Counted from the first letter of the stretch, positions 44,975 through 54,517 are shown. The stretch is DNA of 64,000 nucleotides from Alphaproteobacteria bacterium HGW-Alphaproteobacteria-7 (GCA_002842735.1 PHEB01000018.1:1-64000); one strand, 5' to 3'. The notes: generated by a model not told the origin, from the letters alone. A program made the numbers and translations.

Positions 44975-45727
44975 TCAGATCGAAGAGTGCTGCCCCCCGG
45001 CCAGTTTGGCAAGGGCTGACACATCAGGCAGGCACACTTTTGAACGCCCTTCGGTGGCCACCAACCCGGCCTCGCGCAGTTCGGTCAGTTGGCGGCTGAC
45101 GGTTTCGATGGTCAGGCCCAGGCTGTCGCCAATGTCGCGGCGGCTCATCGGCAGCAACATGGCGCAGGCCCCGTCGCGGCAATCGGCCAGCCGTTCGGCC
45201 ATCGAAACAAGGAAATCGGCAATCCGCGCTTGCGCTGATTTGTGCCCCATCTGCATCATCCGCGTGCGGGAACGGTGCAGCGCCTGCAAACTGCGCGTCA
45301 GCACCGATCGCAGCACCGCCGGTTCAGCTTGCGCAATATCAAGGAACCGGTCGGCCGGAAAAATGACCAGATCGCAATTGGTCAGTGCGATCAGCCGGAA
45401 GTCGCCCCACGGTTCACTGGCGCTGTGGCGCAATACCGAAATCAGATCACCGCCGAAATGGAATGCCAGCACCTGATTGCCCCCTGATCCTGATCCTGCC
45501 CCGGACGGCGCGACCAGCTTGGCGGAACCGCTGGCGATATAGACCAGCCGGTCATCGCGCGGATCGGGGGCGAGCTGTTCGCCTTTGGCCAGATGCGCGA
45601 ATGTGCCGATGGCACACAACCTGTCAGCGGTGTCGGCACCGCGCGTTTCCTTCGGCAATGCAGCGCGGAATGCGGCCAAGCCAGCGTCCAGATCAGAGCG
45701 CGGGGATGAAGGGCTGAGGGTCGCCAT
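44975..45727 (-). CDS. Crp/Fnr-family regulator, FixK-like, without N-terminal Fe-S cysteines (250 aa)
   Basis: A cNMP-type beta-barrel domain is followed by a Crp-type HTH with MSRRDIGDSLGLTIETVSRQL; ETVSRQ has the Glu-Ser-Arg reading TTGAT half-sites. The N-terminal region has one Cys (RLC, about 38) and lacks the Cys cluster used by FNR for its 4Fe-4S centre; other Cys are scattered (TNC, DCRDGAC). It is therefore more like FixK than an O2-sensing FNR. The start at 45727 lies 37 bp from a perfect box, so autoregulation is likely. Its neighbours, cco, hemN and ompW, are the expected targets. Confidence 0.88.
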   Translation of the reverse strand: MATLSPSSPRSDLDAGLAAFRAALPKETRGADTADRLCAIGTFAHLAKGEQLAPDPRDDRLVYIASGSAKLVAPSGAGSGSGGNQVLAFHFGGDLISVLRHSASEPWGDFRLIALTNCDLVIFPADRFLDIAQAEPAVLRSVLTRSLQALHRSRTRMMQMGHKSAQARIADFLVSMAERLADCRDGACAMLLPMSRRDIGDSLGLTIETVSRQLTELREAGLVATEGRSKVCLPDVSALAKLAGGQHSSI

Positions 45728-45764
45728 GATGATGAAATATTGCCGCTAATATCGCCACGCGTCT

Positions 45765-45778
45765 TTGATCCTGATCAA
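45765..45778. promoter_or_regulatory. Perfect FNR/FixK box between regulator and ompW
   Basis: TTGATCCTGATCAA matches the consensus exactly. It is 37 bp before the regulator start on one side and 97 bp before the ompW start on the other, so it may serve both genes. Confidence 0.85.
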
Positions 45779-45875
45779 TGATCGCAGGCATCGGCCAAGC
45801 CTATCGGGCGGCCACAGGCAGCAACCATCCTGGGCCGCGCAAGGCGGCCACTGCTGCTGGACGAAGGATACGAAA

Positions 45876-46556
45876 ATGAAGACTATTCTGATGCTTGCCG
45901 GTGCCGCCATGGCGATTGCTGCCACGCCCGCCATGGCGCAGGATGACACTGACCGTGCAGGCGATATCCAGTTTAAACTGCTGGGCACCGCGGTTCTGCC
46001 CGATGGCAAGATCACTGACATCAGGGTCAATCTGCCGGGCCTGCCCGCGACCACGCAGACCCGCGCGAACGACAATGTCACGCCCACCATCGCGATCGAA
46101 TATTTCATCAGCAACAATATCTCGATCGAAACGATTGCCGGGATGACCCAGCATGATGTTGATGCCACCGCTGGCCTTCCGGTCGGCGCGGAGCTGGTAT
46201 CGAATGCCAAGTTGATCCCGGCGACGGTGACTGCCAAATATCACTTCGATCTGGGCGCGGTGAAACCCTATGTCGGGGCCGGGCCATCCTACTTCCTGTG
46301 GGTGAATGATGATCCGGGCGCGGCGACTTTGCCGCTGGGCGTGACCAAAAACACCTTGTCGAACGAGTTCGGCATTGCGTTGCAGGCCGGGTTTGATGTG
46401 CCGTTGAACGATACCGGGCTTGGCCTCAGCGTCGATGTGAAGCGTTACTTCATCGACACCACCGCGCGCTGGTTTGTGGGCAACACGCTGGCGATCGAAA
46501 CCGAACACAAGCTGGATCCGTGGGTGATCAGTGCCGGGGTTGCCTACCGGTTCTGA
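45876..46556 (+). CDS. OmpW-family outer-membrane protein (226 aa)
   Basis: ATG 45876 with GAAGGATA upstream gives a signal peptide ending PAMAQ; an in-frame upstream start would add 37 residues with no signal. The mature protein is an 8-strand barrel of the OmpW type: IQFKLLGTAVLPDG near the start, TPTIAIEYFISNNISIETIAG, KPYVGAGPSYF, GLSVDVKRYFIDTTARW, and an end in WVISAGVAYRF. OmpW forms a narrow hydrophobic channel and is FNR-controlled in enterobacteria. The box at 45765 fits that. The gene ends just before a strong terminator. Confidence 0.9.
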   Translation: MKTILMLAGAAMAIAATPAMAQDDTDRAGDIQFKLLGTAVLPDGKITDIRVNLPGLPATTQTRANDNVTPTIAIEYFISNNISIETIAGMTQHDVDATAGLPVGAELVSNAKLIPATVTAKYHFDLGAVKPYVGAGPSYFLWVNDDPGAATLPLGVTKNTLSNEFGIALQAGFDVPLNDTGLGLSVDVKRYFIDTTARWFVGNTLAIETEHKLDPWVISAGVAYRF

Positions 46557-46575
46557 ACCTGCTGGTAATGACACG

Positions 46576-46615
46576 AAGCCCCGCTGGCATCACGTGATGC
46601 TGGCGGGGCTTTTTT
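46576..46615 (+). terminator. Strong intrinsic terminator after ompW
   Basis: AAGCCCCGC and GCGGGGCTT flank a further 14-bp palindrome GCATCACGTGATGC, joined by two G-T wobbles, so the whole 34 bases fold into one long stem followed by TTTTTT (46610-46615). Confidence 0.92.
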
Positions 46616-46696
46616 GCGCCGGTCCAGGGGTGGGCTAGACCCCTGTTAGACCCCCTTCAGGTCGCGCCAGACCCCGCTTAGGTGCAGTTTTGGGCA

Positions 46697-46714
46697 ATGT
46701 TTCACGTGAAACAT
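46697..46714. other. parS chromosome-partition site
   Basis: ATGTTTCACGTGAAACAT is a perfect 18-bp palindrome containing TGTTTCACGTGAAACA, the widely conserved ParB-binding parS sequence. It is intergenic, between the ompW terminator and the acs pseudogene. ParB nucleates here for chromosome segregation. No parA or parB gene is in the window, but parS sites usually lie within the origin region, so this window is probably on the origin-proximal arc. Confidence 0.88.
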
Positions 46715-46831
46715 CGCGCCGCAACCATGGTGTCAGATGCGCCGGATGCCTGAAACGCCGTAAGCTCTTTGTCTGAACACGCAGCGCGTGTAGCCTGCCG
46801 CAAACCAGCGTTCAGAATAGAGAGAATCGCC

Positions 46832-48717
46832 ATGACCCCCATCGTCAAACGGCCAGAGCCCCACGCCCCGACCCATTGCACGCCCGAACAATACGCCGGA
46901 ATGTATCGCCGCTCGATTGAGGCGCCCGACGCCTTCTGGCTCGAACAGGCGCGGCGGCTCGATTGGGTTAGGGCCCCGACGCAGGGCGGCGAATGGGCCT
47001 ATAGCCCGGTGGGCATCAGCTGGTTTGAGGACGGCAGCCTCAACCTGTGCTACAATGCGGTTGACCGGCACCTGGCGCAACACGCGAACACCACGGCACT
47101 GATTTTTGAACCCGATGATCCAGCGAGTGCGGGCCGCAGCCTGACCTATGGCGAACTCCACGCCGAGGTGGTGCGGATGGCCAACGCGCTGAAATCGCTG
47201 GGCGTGACCAAGGGCGACCGGGTGACGATCTACATGCCGATGATCATCGAAGGCGTCACCGCGATGCTTGCCTGTGCACGGCTGGGGGCGGTGCATTCGG
47301 TGGTGTTCGGCGGCTTCTCTCCCGAGGCGCTGGCGGGCCGGATCGAGGATTGCGCCAGCCGCTTTATCGTCACCGCCGATGAAGGCCTGCGCGGCGGCAA
47401 GCGGGTGCCGTTGAAAGCGAACGTCGATGCGGCCTTGCGCCTCTCTGCCCATGCCATCCCGGTCGATGGGGTGCTGGTGGTGCGCCGCACCGGCGGGGCC
47501 ATTGCGATGCAGGAAGGCCGCGATCACTGGCTTGAAGATATCGCCAGCGACGATGATTGCCCGTGCGAAGTCATGGCGGCAGAAGACCCGCTGTTCATCC
47601 TCTACACCTCGGGTTCCACCGGCAAGCCCAAGGGCGTGCTCCACACCACCGGCGGATACGGCGTGTGGACGGCGAGCACGTTTCACTACGTTTTCGATTA
47701 TCAGCCGGGCGAGGTGTTCTGGTGCACCGCCGGATCAATGCGGCGACCGCGGTGGTGTTCGAAGGCGTGCCCAATTACCCCGATCACGGGCGGTTCTGGG
47801 ATGTGGTGGACAAGCACAAGGTGAACATCATCTACACCGCCCCCACCGCCATCCGTGCGCTGATGCGCGAAGGGGACGCCCATGTTACCAGCCGCAGCCG
47901 CGCGTCCTTGCGCCTGCTCGGCAGCGTCGGTGAGCCGATCAATCCCGAGGCGTGGCGCTGGTATTTCGACGTGGTGGGCGAAGGGCGCTGCCCGATCATC
48001 GACACCTGGTGGCAGACCGAAACCGGCGGCTGCATGATCACCACGCTGCCGGGCGCGCATGACATGAAGCCGGGTAGCGCGGGCCTGCCGTTCTTCGGCA
48101 TCCGCCCAGAACTGGTCGATGGCGAGGGGAAGACGCTCGACGGAGCAGCCGAGGGCAACCTGTGCATCACGCATAGCTGGCCGGGGCAGGCGCGCACCAT
48201 TTACGGCGATCATGACCGCTTCGTGCAGACCTATTTCAGCACCTATGCGGGCAAATATTTCACCGGTGACGGGTGCAAGCGCGACGCGGACGGATATTAC
48301 TGGATCACGGGCCGCGTCGATGATGTGATCAATGTCTCCGGCCACCGCATGGGCACCGCCGAGGTCGAAAGCGCGCTGGTGCTCCACCCCAAGGTGGCCG
48401 AGGCGGCGGTGGTCGGCTATCCCCACGATATCAAGGGGCAGGGCATCTATTGCTACGTCACGCTCAACGTGGGGGAGGAGGGATCGGACGCGCTGCTGGC
48501 CGAGTTGAAAGCCCATGTCCGCAAGGAAATCGGCCCCATAGCCACGCCCGACATCGTCCACTTCACCGACGGGTTGCCCAAAACCCGATCGGGCAAGATC
48601 ATGCGCCGCATCCTGCGCAAGATTGCCGAAAATGACTTCGGCGCGCTGGGCGATACCTCGACCCTGGCCGATCCGTCGCTGGTTGATCGGCTGGTTGAAG
48701 GACGGCAGAACCGCTGA
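46832..48717 (+). pseudogene. acsA: Acetyl-CoA synthetase, frameshifted by an internal deletion
   Basis: The first part (ATG 46832 to about 47731) carries PIVKRPEPHAPTHCTPEQY, GDRVTIYMPM and [15 protein letters not shown] (ATP site). The second part, from about 47733 in another frame, carries [27 protein letters not shown], and [17 protein letters not shown] with the acylation-site Lys. At the joint VFWCTA is followed directly by [11 protein letters not shown]; the DVGWVTGHSYIVYGPL segment expected in all Acs is missing. The loss of about 46 bp shifts the frame, and translation would run on to a stop at 47822-47824. Unless it is an assembly error, the gene makes no full enzyme. Otherwise all parts are well conserved, so the event looks recent. 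Confidence 0.85.
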
Positions 48718-48746
48718 GCGCGGTTCCCGCATTTGTGTAGCCGCAA

Positions 48747-48782
48747 AAAAGGCCGCCGGAGCGATTGCTCCAGCGGCCTTTT
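48747..48782. terminator. Bidirectional terminator between acs and small gene
   Basis: AAAAGGCCGC pairs with GCGGCCTTTT, extended inward by GGAGC/GCTCC around a C-A mismatch and a GATT loop. A-run and T-run on the two sides let it stop transcripts from both converging genes. Confidence 0.9.
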
Positions 48783-48806
48783 GAACCTGTATTTACGCCG
48801 AAGCGA

Positions 48807-49109
48807 TCAGGCTTCGCGCTGACCCGTCAACGGCATCGCGCCAAACGCGCCGGCATTGACCGAACCGGTCAACTGGTCGCCGTCCACGGTCGCTTCGCAA
48901 TCGAGCGTCATCGGCATTGGAACGACCATGTTCATCTTCCAGGTCAGCGTGTTGCCGGCAATCTTGCCGTCGACCACATCCATCGAACCCAGGCTGCCGA
49001 CCAGCGAGCCGGTGAAGCTGTCGCCATCACCCGGAACGACAGTAAAAGTGCCCGATTGATCGCCCATCGGGCTTTTCACGACGGATTTATAGGTACCTGC
49101 AACCGACAT
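48807..49109 (-). CDS. Small conserved beta-rich hypothetical protein (100 aa)
   Basis: The ATG at 49109 has GAGGAG upstream. The sequence alternates hydrophobic and polar residues in strand-like stretches (GTYKSVVKSPMGDQSGTFTV, DSFTGSLVGSLG, NTLTWKMNMVVPMPMTLDCEA), suggesting a lipocalin- or calycin-like barrel without a signal peptide. I do not know its function. It is convergent with acs behind a shared terminator and alone on its transcript. Confidence 0.7.
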   Translation of the reverse strand: MSVAGTYKSVVKSPMGDQSGTFTVVPGDGDSFTGSLVGSLGSMDVVDGKIAGNTLTWKMNMVVPMPMTLDCEATVDGDQLTGSVNAGAFGAMPLTGQREA

Positions 49110-49218
49110 AATCTAACTCCTCGATTGGCCCGGAGCCTTGCGGCGATCCGGGCGTTGAAACATGTGCGGCAGGGCGTTCCCGGCCACGCAAACTTGTGAC
49201 CTGTTGTTTACACTTATG

Positions 49219-49257
49219 TCAGCGCGCTTCAACCGGATTTGGGCCAAAGCGCGCTGA
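49219..49257. terminator. Hairpin downstream of the M16 protease gene
   Basis: TCAGCGCGCTT (49219-49229) pairs with AAGCGCGCTGA (49247-49257) across 17 bases, just past the M16 stop codon. No T-run follows on the minus strand, so termination would be weak or assisted. Confidence 0.4.
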
Positions 49258-49264
49258 TCATGGC

Positions 49265-52117
49265 TTATTCGCCTTCCAGCTCGCGCTGTTCGATCGGCAG
49301 ACCGAGCGGTTCAAGCTGGCTGCGCACCTTGCTGGCATCGCCAACCACCACCCACACGAACTTGCCGGTATCAATGCTGGCGCGGGCCACGGCGTCGAGG
49401 CTGTCCGCTGTCTGCGCGCGGTAGATGCTGGCGAGCGTTTCCTGATAATCATCAGGCCGTCCGTAAAGCGCGTTGTTCTGCATTTCGCGCAGCACCGCCG
49501 GGGAGGTTTCGAACAGGCCCGGCAGCCTGCCAACCGCCGATGCAATGGTGCGATCCAGCTCTTCGGCGGTGACGCCCTTCTGGGTCAGGAACTCGTCGGT
49601 TTCGCGCAGCATTTCCGCCAGCGAATCCCCGGTGCGATCAGCCTGCACGCCGCCCGAAATGGCGTAGATCACCGCATTTTCACGCGGTTGAGCGCCGCCA
49701 CGCACGCCGTAGCTCCAGCCCTTGGTCTCGCGCAGGTTCATGTTGAGGCGGGCGAGGAAATCGCCGCCCAGCGCGTTATTGGCGCTGTTAAAGGCAACGA
49801 AGGCCGGATCGCCTGCATCCAGCGGGGTGACTTGGCCGCCGTAAATGAAGCTCTGCGGCGAATTGGGGCGGTTGATCAGGATGATGCGGCCTCCATCGCT
49901 GACCTGCTCGGCCGTGATCTGCTTGGTGCCCTTGGGCGCAGCCGGAGCCGCCCAGTCGCCAAACGCACTGTTCAGTTCGGTGACGATGTCGGCCAGCGGA
50001 CGATCGGAAATGACGAAGACCTCGCCATTATCCGGGCGGATCCAGCTGTCCTTGAACGCAATCAGATCGTCACGGCTGATCGCGCTGACACTTTCGACCG
50101 TGCTGACCCCGCCATAGGGCGTGTCCGCGCCAAACAGTTCGGGCGCCAGCGTGCGCACCGCGACGCCTTGCGGTGACTTCATCGCCTGACGAATGCCGGT
50201 GACGGTCTGGGTGCGCACGCGCTCCAGATCAGCCGGGTTGAACGCCGGTTCGCGCATGATTTGGCGCATCAGATCAAGGCTGGGGGCAAGGTTGGCGGTC
50301 AACGCCGACAGCGTGAAGGTTGACCGGTCATCACCGCCGCCGACCGAGATATTCGCGCCCAGCCGTTCGCTCGCCTCGGCAATGCCTTGCCCGGTCAGAT
50401 TGGAGGTGCCTTCGTCGAACAGCTCCATGGCGAGGCTTTCAAGCCCGCGCTTGCCCGCGGGATCGGCGGCGCTGCCTGCATTGAAGCTCATCGCCACATA
50501 GGTCGCGGGCACCGCGGTGCGCTGGGCGTAAGTTACCTTCATACCATTGGCGAGGGTTGCGCGTTCGAGATCGGGGAAATCAAGCTCAGCCACGGTATCG
50601 ATCGCGGGCTTGGGCCGTTCGACGGTGACGGTCAGCGTTTCGGCTGCGCGGTCGCGTTCCGAGGCATTGTCTGCCCCCGCACCAACCGATGCGGCCTCTT
50701 CGTATGCCGCATCGCGCTCACCCGGTTCGAGCACCAGCGTGAAGGCCGGCCTGGTCATCCACCGCGCCATCGCGTCCTTGACCTCAGCGGGGGTGACTTT
50801 GGCGAGGGCTTCAAGCTGCGTGGCATAAAACGAAGCATCGCCCGCCAGCACTTCGCCATTGGCCAGCGTCACTGCCTTGCCGCTGAACCCGCCGACTTGT
50901 TCCAACCCGCGAATGGTGCGGGCAAGCTGACTGGTGGCCGCGCGGCGCACTTCGTCTTCGGTGGGGCCTTCAGCGATGAATTGTGCGACCAGTTCATCCA
51001 GTCGTGCCTCAAGCGCCGCAACATCCACGCCCGGCCTGACGGTCGCGCTCACCGACAAGAGGCCGACCCGCTGGAAATTGCTGCTGCCCGCTGACACGCC
51101 GACCGCCAATTGTTCATCGCGCACCAGCACTTCATCCAACCGGCTCGAAGCCAGCCCGCCCAGAATGCTCGTGCCAACGTTGAGCGCGGTCAGATCAGCA
51201 CCGGTGATGCCCGGCGCGGGCCAATAGCGGGTGACACGGGTGGCCGCGACCTGATCTTTCATCACTGTGCGCACGTCCTGCGCCAAGGTCGGCACGTCCG
51301 CAGCCTTGGGCGTGTTGACCGGCCCGCGCGCAATCGGGCCGAAATATTTTTCGGCCAGCACCTTTGCCTCAGCCTCCGAGACATCGCCCGCCATCACCAG
51401 CGTGGCGTTGTTGGGGCCGTATTTGTCGGTGAACCACTTACGCACATCGTCCATCGATGCCGCGTCAAGATCAGCCATCGATCCGATTATCGAATGGTGA
51501 TAGGGGTGGCCTTCGGGGAACAGGGTCTTCAGCAGTTCATAGAACACCAGCCCGCCCGGCTGGTTATCGCCCTGCCGCTTTTCGTTCTGCACCACGCCGC
51601 GCTGGTTATCGAGTTTTTCCTGCGTCACCGCGCCGAGCAGATAGCCCATCCGGTCGCTTTCCAGCCACAACGCGCGCTCCAAGGCCGGACGAGGCACGGT
51701 CTGGAAATAATTGGTGCGATCAAAATTGGTGGTGCCGTTGTAATCGGTTGCGCCCATTTCCGCCAGGTATTGGAAGTAATCCTGCGGCGCATTTTCCGAA
51801 CCGTTGAACATCAGGTGTTCGAACAGGTGGGCAAAGCCGGTCTGGCCCTTGGGTTCGTCTTTCGATCCGACATTATACCACACCGCAACGCCCACCACCG
51901 GGGCCTTGCGATCTTCGTGCACGATCACGGTCAACCCGTTGTCGAGCACGAACCGCTGATAGGGAATCTGCACCTGCGCAACCAGCGCGGGCAGATCGGC
52001 GGTTGCCTGCGGGGCGGCGCTGCTGGCGGCGTGATTATCGGCAAGCGCCGGGGTGAGCGGTGTGGCGAGCGCAAGGGCAAGCGCCGAAAGGCTGGCGGCA
52101 GCAAAACGGATGGTCAT
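49265..52117 (-). CDS. M16-family zinc metalloprotease, two-domain, exported (950 aa)
   Basis: It has a signal peptide ending LTPALADN, then an active M16 half with the inverted zinc motif HLFEH (97-101; Glu about 178 in the LDNQRGVVQNEKRQ stretch completes the site), followed by its inactive partner domains. The duplicated second half (from about 500) lacks HxxEH. PqqL-like periplasmic enzymes of this size degrade peptides in a closed chamber. The S45-type acylase gene immediately upstream on the same strand (41 bp) is probably co-transcribed, giving a two-enzyme periplasmic set. Confidence 0.92.
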   Translation of the reverse strand: MTIRFAAASLSALALALATPLTPALADNHAASSAAPQATADLPALVAQVQIPYQRFVLDNGLTVIVHEDRKAPVVGVAVWYNVGSKDEPKGQTGFAHLFEHLMFNGSENAPQDYFQYLAEMGATDYNGTTNFDRTNYFQTVPRPALERALWLESDRMGYLLGAVTQEKLDNQRGVVQNEKRQGDNQPGGLVFYELLKTLFPEGHPYHHSIIGSMADLDAASMDDVRKWFTDKYGPNNATLVMAGDVSEAEAKVLAEKYFGPIARGPVNTPKAADVPTLAQDVRTVMKDQVAATRVTRYWPAPGITGADLTALNVGTSILGGLASSRLDEVLVRDEQLAVGVSAGSSNFQRVGLLSVSATVRPGVDVAALEARLDELVAQFIAEGPTEDEVRRAATSQLARTIRGLEQVGGFSGKAVTLANGEVLAGDASFYATQLEALAKVTPAEVKDAMARWMTRPAFTLVLEPGERDAAYEEAASVGAGADNASERDRAAETLTVTVERPKPAIDTVAELDFPDLERATLANGMKVTYAQRTAVPATYVAMSFNAGSAADPAGKRGLESLAMELFDEGTSNLTGQGIAEASERLGANISVGGGDDRSTFTLSALTANLAPSLDLMRQIMREPAFNPADLERVRTQTVTGIRQAMKSPQGVAVRTLAPELFGADTPYGGVSTVESVSAISRDDLIAFKDSWIRPDNGEVFVISDRPLADIVTELNSAFGDWAAPAAPKGTKQITAEQVSDGGRIILINRPNSPQSFIYGGQVTPLDAGDPAFVAFNSANNALGGDFLARLNMNLRETKGWSYGVRGGAQPRENAVIYAISGGVQADRTGDSLAEMLRETDEFLTQKGVTAEELDRTIASAVGRLPGLFETSPAVLREMQNNALYGRPDDYQETLASIYRAQTADSLDAVARASIDTGKFVWVVVGDASKVRSQLEPLGLPIEQRELEGE

Positions 52118-52158
52118 TATTGGGGGCTCCGGTGGTGTGGATCGTTCGAAAGTGGCCG

Positions 52159-54372
52159 TCAGCGGATGTTGGTGGCGGAATTGGAAACAACGCGCCGCAT
52201 TCTGGCATTTGCCAGCACATCATCGCGCCAAAACCACACCGGCTTCAGCTTTTGATCGACGAACAGCCGCATCTGGTCGGTGTAATGCGGGCTTTGGGGC
52301 CGGGTGGAGGCTGCACCAAACGGTTGAACCGAGCGGGAAAAGACCCGCTGGCCCGGCTGCCATTCGATCCACATGATGAAACTGTCCCCATGTTTGAGGC
52401 TGAGCCGCCCGTCATCGTCGACATCCCATGTGGTTGAGGCGCGCAAGGTGTCCGATCCGCCGTCCAGGGGCAGATCGACGTTGCCCTGCCGCAACCGCAG
52501 CAGATCGGCCATCGGCGGATCGAGCCGCCCGAAATGGGTGGTGAGGTGATCGGTGGCCGCTTGCAGTTTCTCTTTGACGTCGGGAAATGGCTTGTTGGAA
52601 TAATCGGCCGACATGAAATCACGGATCACCAGCAGCGCAATCGCATCGGCACGGCCATTATTGTCAGCGGTAAAATCCCAGCTCAGCAGCAGATCGCGCG
52701 CTTCGCCCAATTGCCCATCAGCCTCCATCGCCGCGAGCGCATCGAACAGCCGCGCAACATAGCCTTCGCGCTCGTAGCCGGTATCATATTTGATCCGCTC
52801 CAGCGCCGCCCGGTCAAGCACGCTGGCTTCGCTCAGCAACTTGTAAGCGCGCCGCGAACGGTTGGTCTGCTTGCGTTCGATCCCCAGCACCGGCGAATAA
52901 TCATCGGGCGCAAGATCATCGCCCGCGCCCGCTGCGGTGAAGGGTTCGTTGTTGGAATTATACAGCCACCCGCTCGCCGGGTTCACCAGTTTGGGCAGTG
53001 CGGCGTAATCGACCGCGCCGTTCCAGATCAGGTCTGACCGATCACCGGGCAGCACGCTGCGCCAATCGACCCTTACATCTGCGGGCCGGTTGGGGATGGC
53101 GGCGTTGTAAACATAGGCGATGGTGCCGGTCTTGTCGGCATAGATGAAGTTGGTCGAAGGGATCGCCATGCGCGCCAGCTGCGCCTCCCATTCGGCAAAG
53201 CTGGTCGCTTTGTTGATGCGGTAATAGGCATCAAGCTGGTCGATCCGGCCAATCCCGCCATAACGGATCGCGAAGGCACCCCTGGCGTTGCGGATCACCG
53301 GCCCGTGGACCGAACGCAGCACTTCGCGCCGGATCGGCAGCACCACCGGACCAAGTTTGACCGGCAGCGTCACCCATGTGCTGTCCAAATCGCGCCATTC
53401 GCCATCCAACAGGTAGCGGGTGCCTGTCTCGTCGAGTTCCAACTGGTAGATATCGATCATGTCCGGGGTGTTGACCGTGTTGGTCCAGCCCAGATGTTCG
53501 TTATGGCCAAGGAAGGGGAAGGGCGATCCGGGGAAGTTCGCGCCGGCAAAATGCCAGCCTTCGCCGCTTTCGACCACCAGTTCATACCACGCCACCCCGC
53601 CGCGCAAAGGCTGGTGCGAGTTCGAAATCAGCGTGGTCGGCCCGCCCGATTTTTCGGGACTGACGGCGAAGGCGTTGGAGCCAAGGTGCTGCGCGTCTTC
53701 GCCCAGCGGCAGCACCAGTGCCTTGGCCTGCTTTGGCGCAGCATCGGCAGCCTCGGCATCGGGCAGGGCTGCGCGCGGGAAGCCGGGGATGTCGGGGCCG
53801 TGTTCGCGCGGCAGGTCATCACCCGCCACCAAGGGGCCGATCACCGCGTCCAGCCCGAAAAAGAACGGCTGGCGCAGCGCAAACCCGGCGGCCACGTCCA
53901 CGCCAGTGACCGGAAACAGGTTGGCAAGCTTGAGCTCCGCAGGGTGCTGCTCGGCATAGTGGTTAAGTCCTGCGGCATAGGCTTCAAACAGTGCGCGGGT
54001 ATCTGCGGGAAGTTTTGGATAGCCGCGTTCAGCCGTGCCGCGCGCGTCGATCAGGTGGTAGGCGTAATCAATCCTGGCCCCGTCCTCGCCCGCAATCGCG
54101 CCGTAACGCCCGCGCGACATGGCGACCACGTCCTGCAAGGTGAAGAAATCATCCTCGGCATGGGCGACCGCGACCCCGAACGCGGCGTCGGCGTCGGTTT
54201 CGCCATAGATGTGCGGCACGCCGAATTGATCGCGGATGATTTCAGCGGTATAGGTGCGGGCGGCGGGCGCATTGGCGGCGCTGGCGAAATATGGCTCCCA
54301 CGTGGCGAGCACTGTCAGGCCGAGCGCCAGCACACCGCCAAGCGCAATCACGCCGCCCTTGATCCACTTCAT
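52159..54372 (-). CDS. Penicillin acylase (S45) family Ntn-hydrolase (737 aa)
   Basis: An N-terminal hydrophobic helix (residues about 8-25) is a signal or anchor. The A chain begins VRDQFGVPHIYGETDADAAFG-like (IIRDQFGVPHIYG). The spacer runs up to about residue 231, and the B chain starts with the nucleophile Ser at about 232 in GSNAFAV. Later SNSHQPL and NFIYAD fit the substrate site. These proteins self-cleave and hydrolyse amides such as beta-lactam side chains or acyl-homoserine lactones in the periplasm. The substrate is unknown. It is first in a pair with the M16 protease. Confidence 0.9.
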   Translation of the reverse strand: MKWIKGGVIALGGVLALGLTVLATWEPYFASAANAPAARTYTAEIIRDQFGVPHIYGETDADAAFGVAVAHAEDDFFTLQDVVAMSRGRYGAIAGEDGARIDYAYHLIDARGTAERGYPKLPADTRALFEAYAAGLNHYAEQHPAELKLANLFPVTGVDVAAGFALRQPFFFGLDAVIGPLVAGDDLPREHGPDIPGFPRAALPDAEAADAAPKQAKALVLPLGEDAQHLGSNAFAVSPEKSGGPTTLISNSHQPLRGGVAWYELVVESGEGWHFAGANFPGSPFPFLGHNEHLGWTNTVNTPDMIDIYQLELDETGTRYLLDGEWRDLDSTWVTLPVKLGPVVLPIRREVLRSVHGPVIRNARGAFAIRYGGIGRIDQLDAYYRINKATSFAEWEAQLARMAIPSTNFIYADKTGTIAYVYNAAIPNRPADVRVDWRSVLPGDRSDLIWNGAVDYAALPKLVNPASGWLYNSNNEPFTAAGAGDDLAPDDYSPVLGIERKQTNRSRRAYKLLSEASVLDRAALERIKYDTGYEREGYVARLFDALAAMEADGQLGEARDLLLSWDFTADNNGRADAIALLVIRDFMSADYSNKPFPDVKEKLQAATDHLTTHFGRLDPPMADLLRLRQGNVDLPLDGGSDTLRASTTWDVDDDGRLSLKHGDSFIMWIEWQPGQRVFSRSVQPFGAASTRPQSPHYTDQMRLFVDQKLKPVWFWRDDVLANARMRRVVSNSATNIR

Positions 54373-54517
54373 CCGATTTCTCTCCCAAATCCTGCGCGAT
54401 ATGCATCGCTTGTGCCGGCAATCCGGTCAAGCGGACGAGCGCCCTCTTGCCGAAGTCAGTTGCCCGACCCACCTAGTTAGATAATACACCGGGTACCAAT
54501 TATTTGCCTGCCGGGCC

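Noticed and set aside
46584-46604. GCATCACGTGATGC as a second parS
   Set aside because: It lacks the TGTTTC/GAAACA arms and is the inner stem of the ompW terminator.
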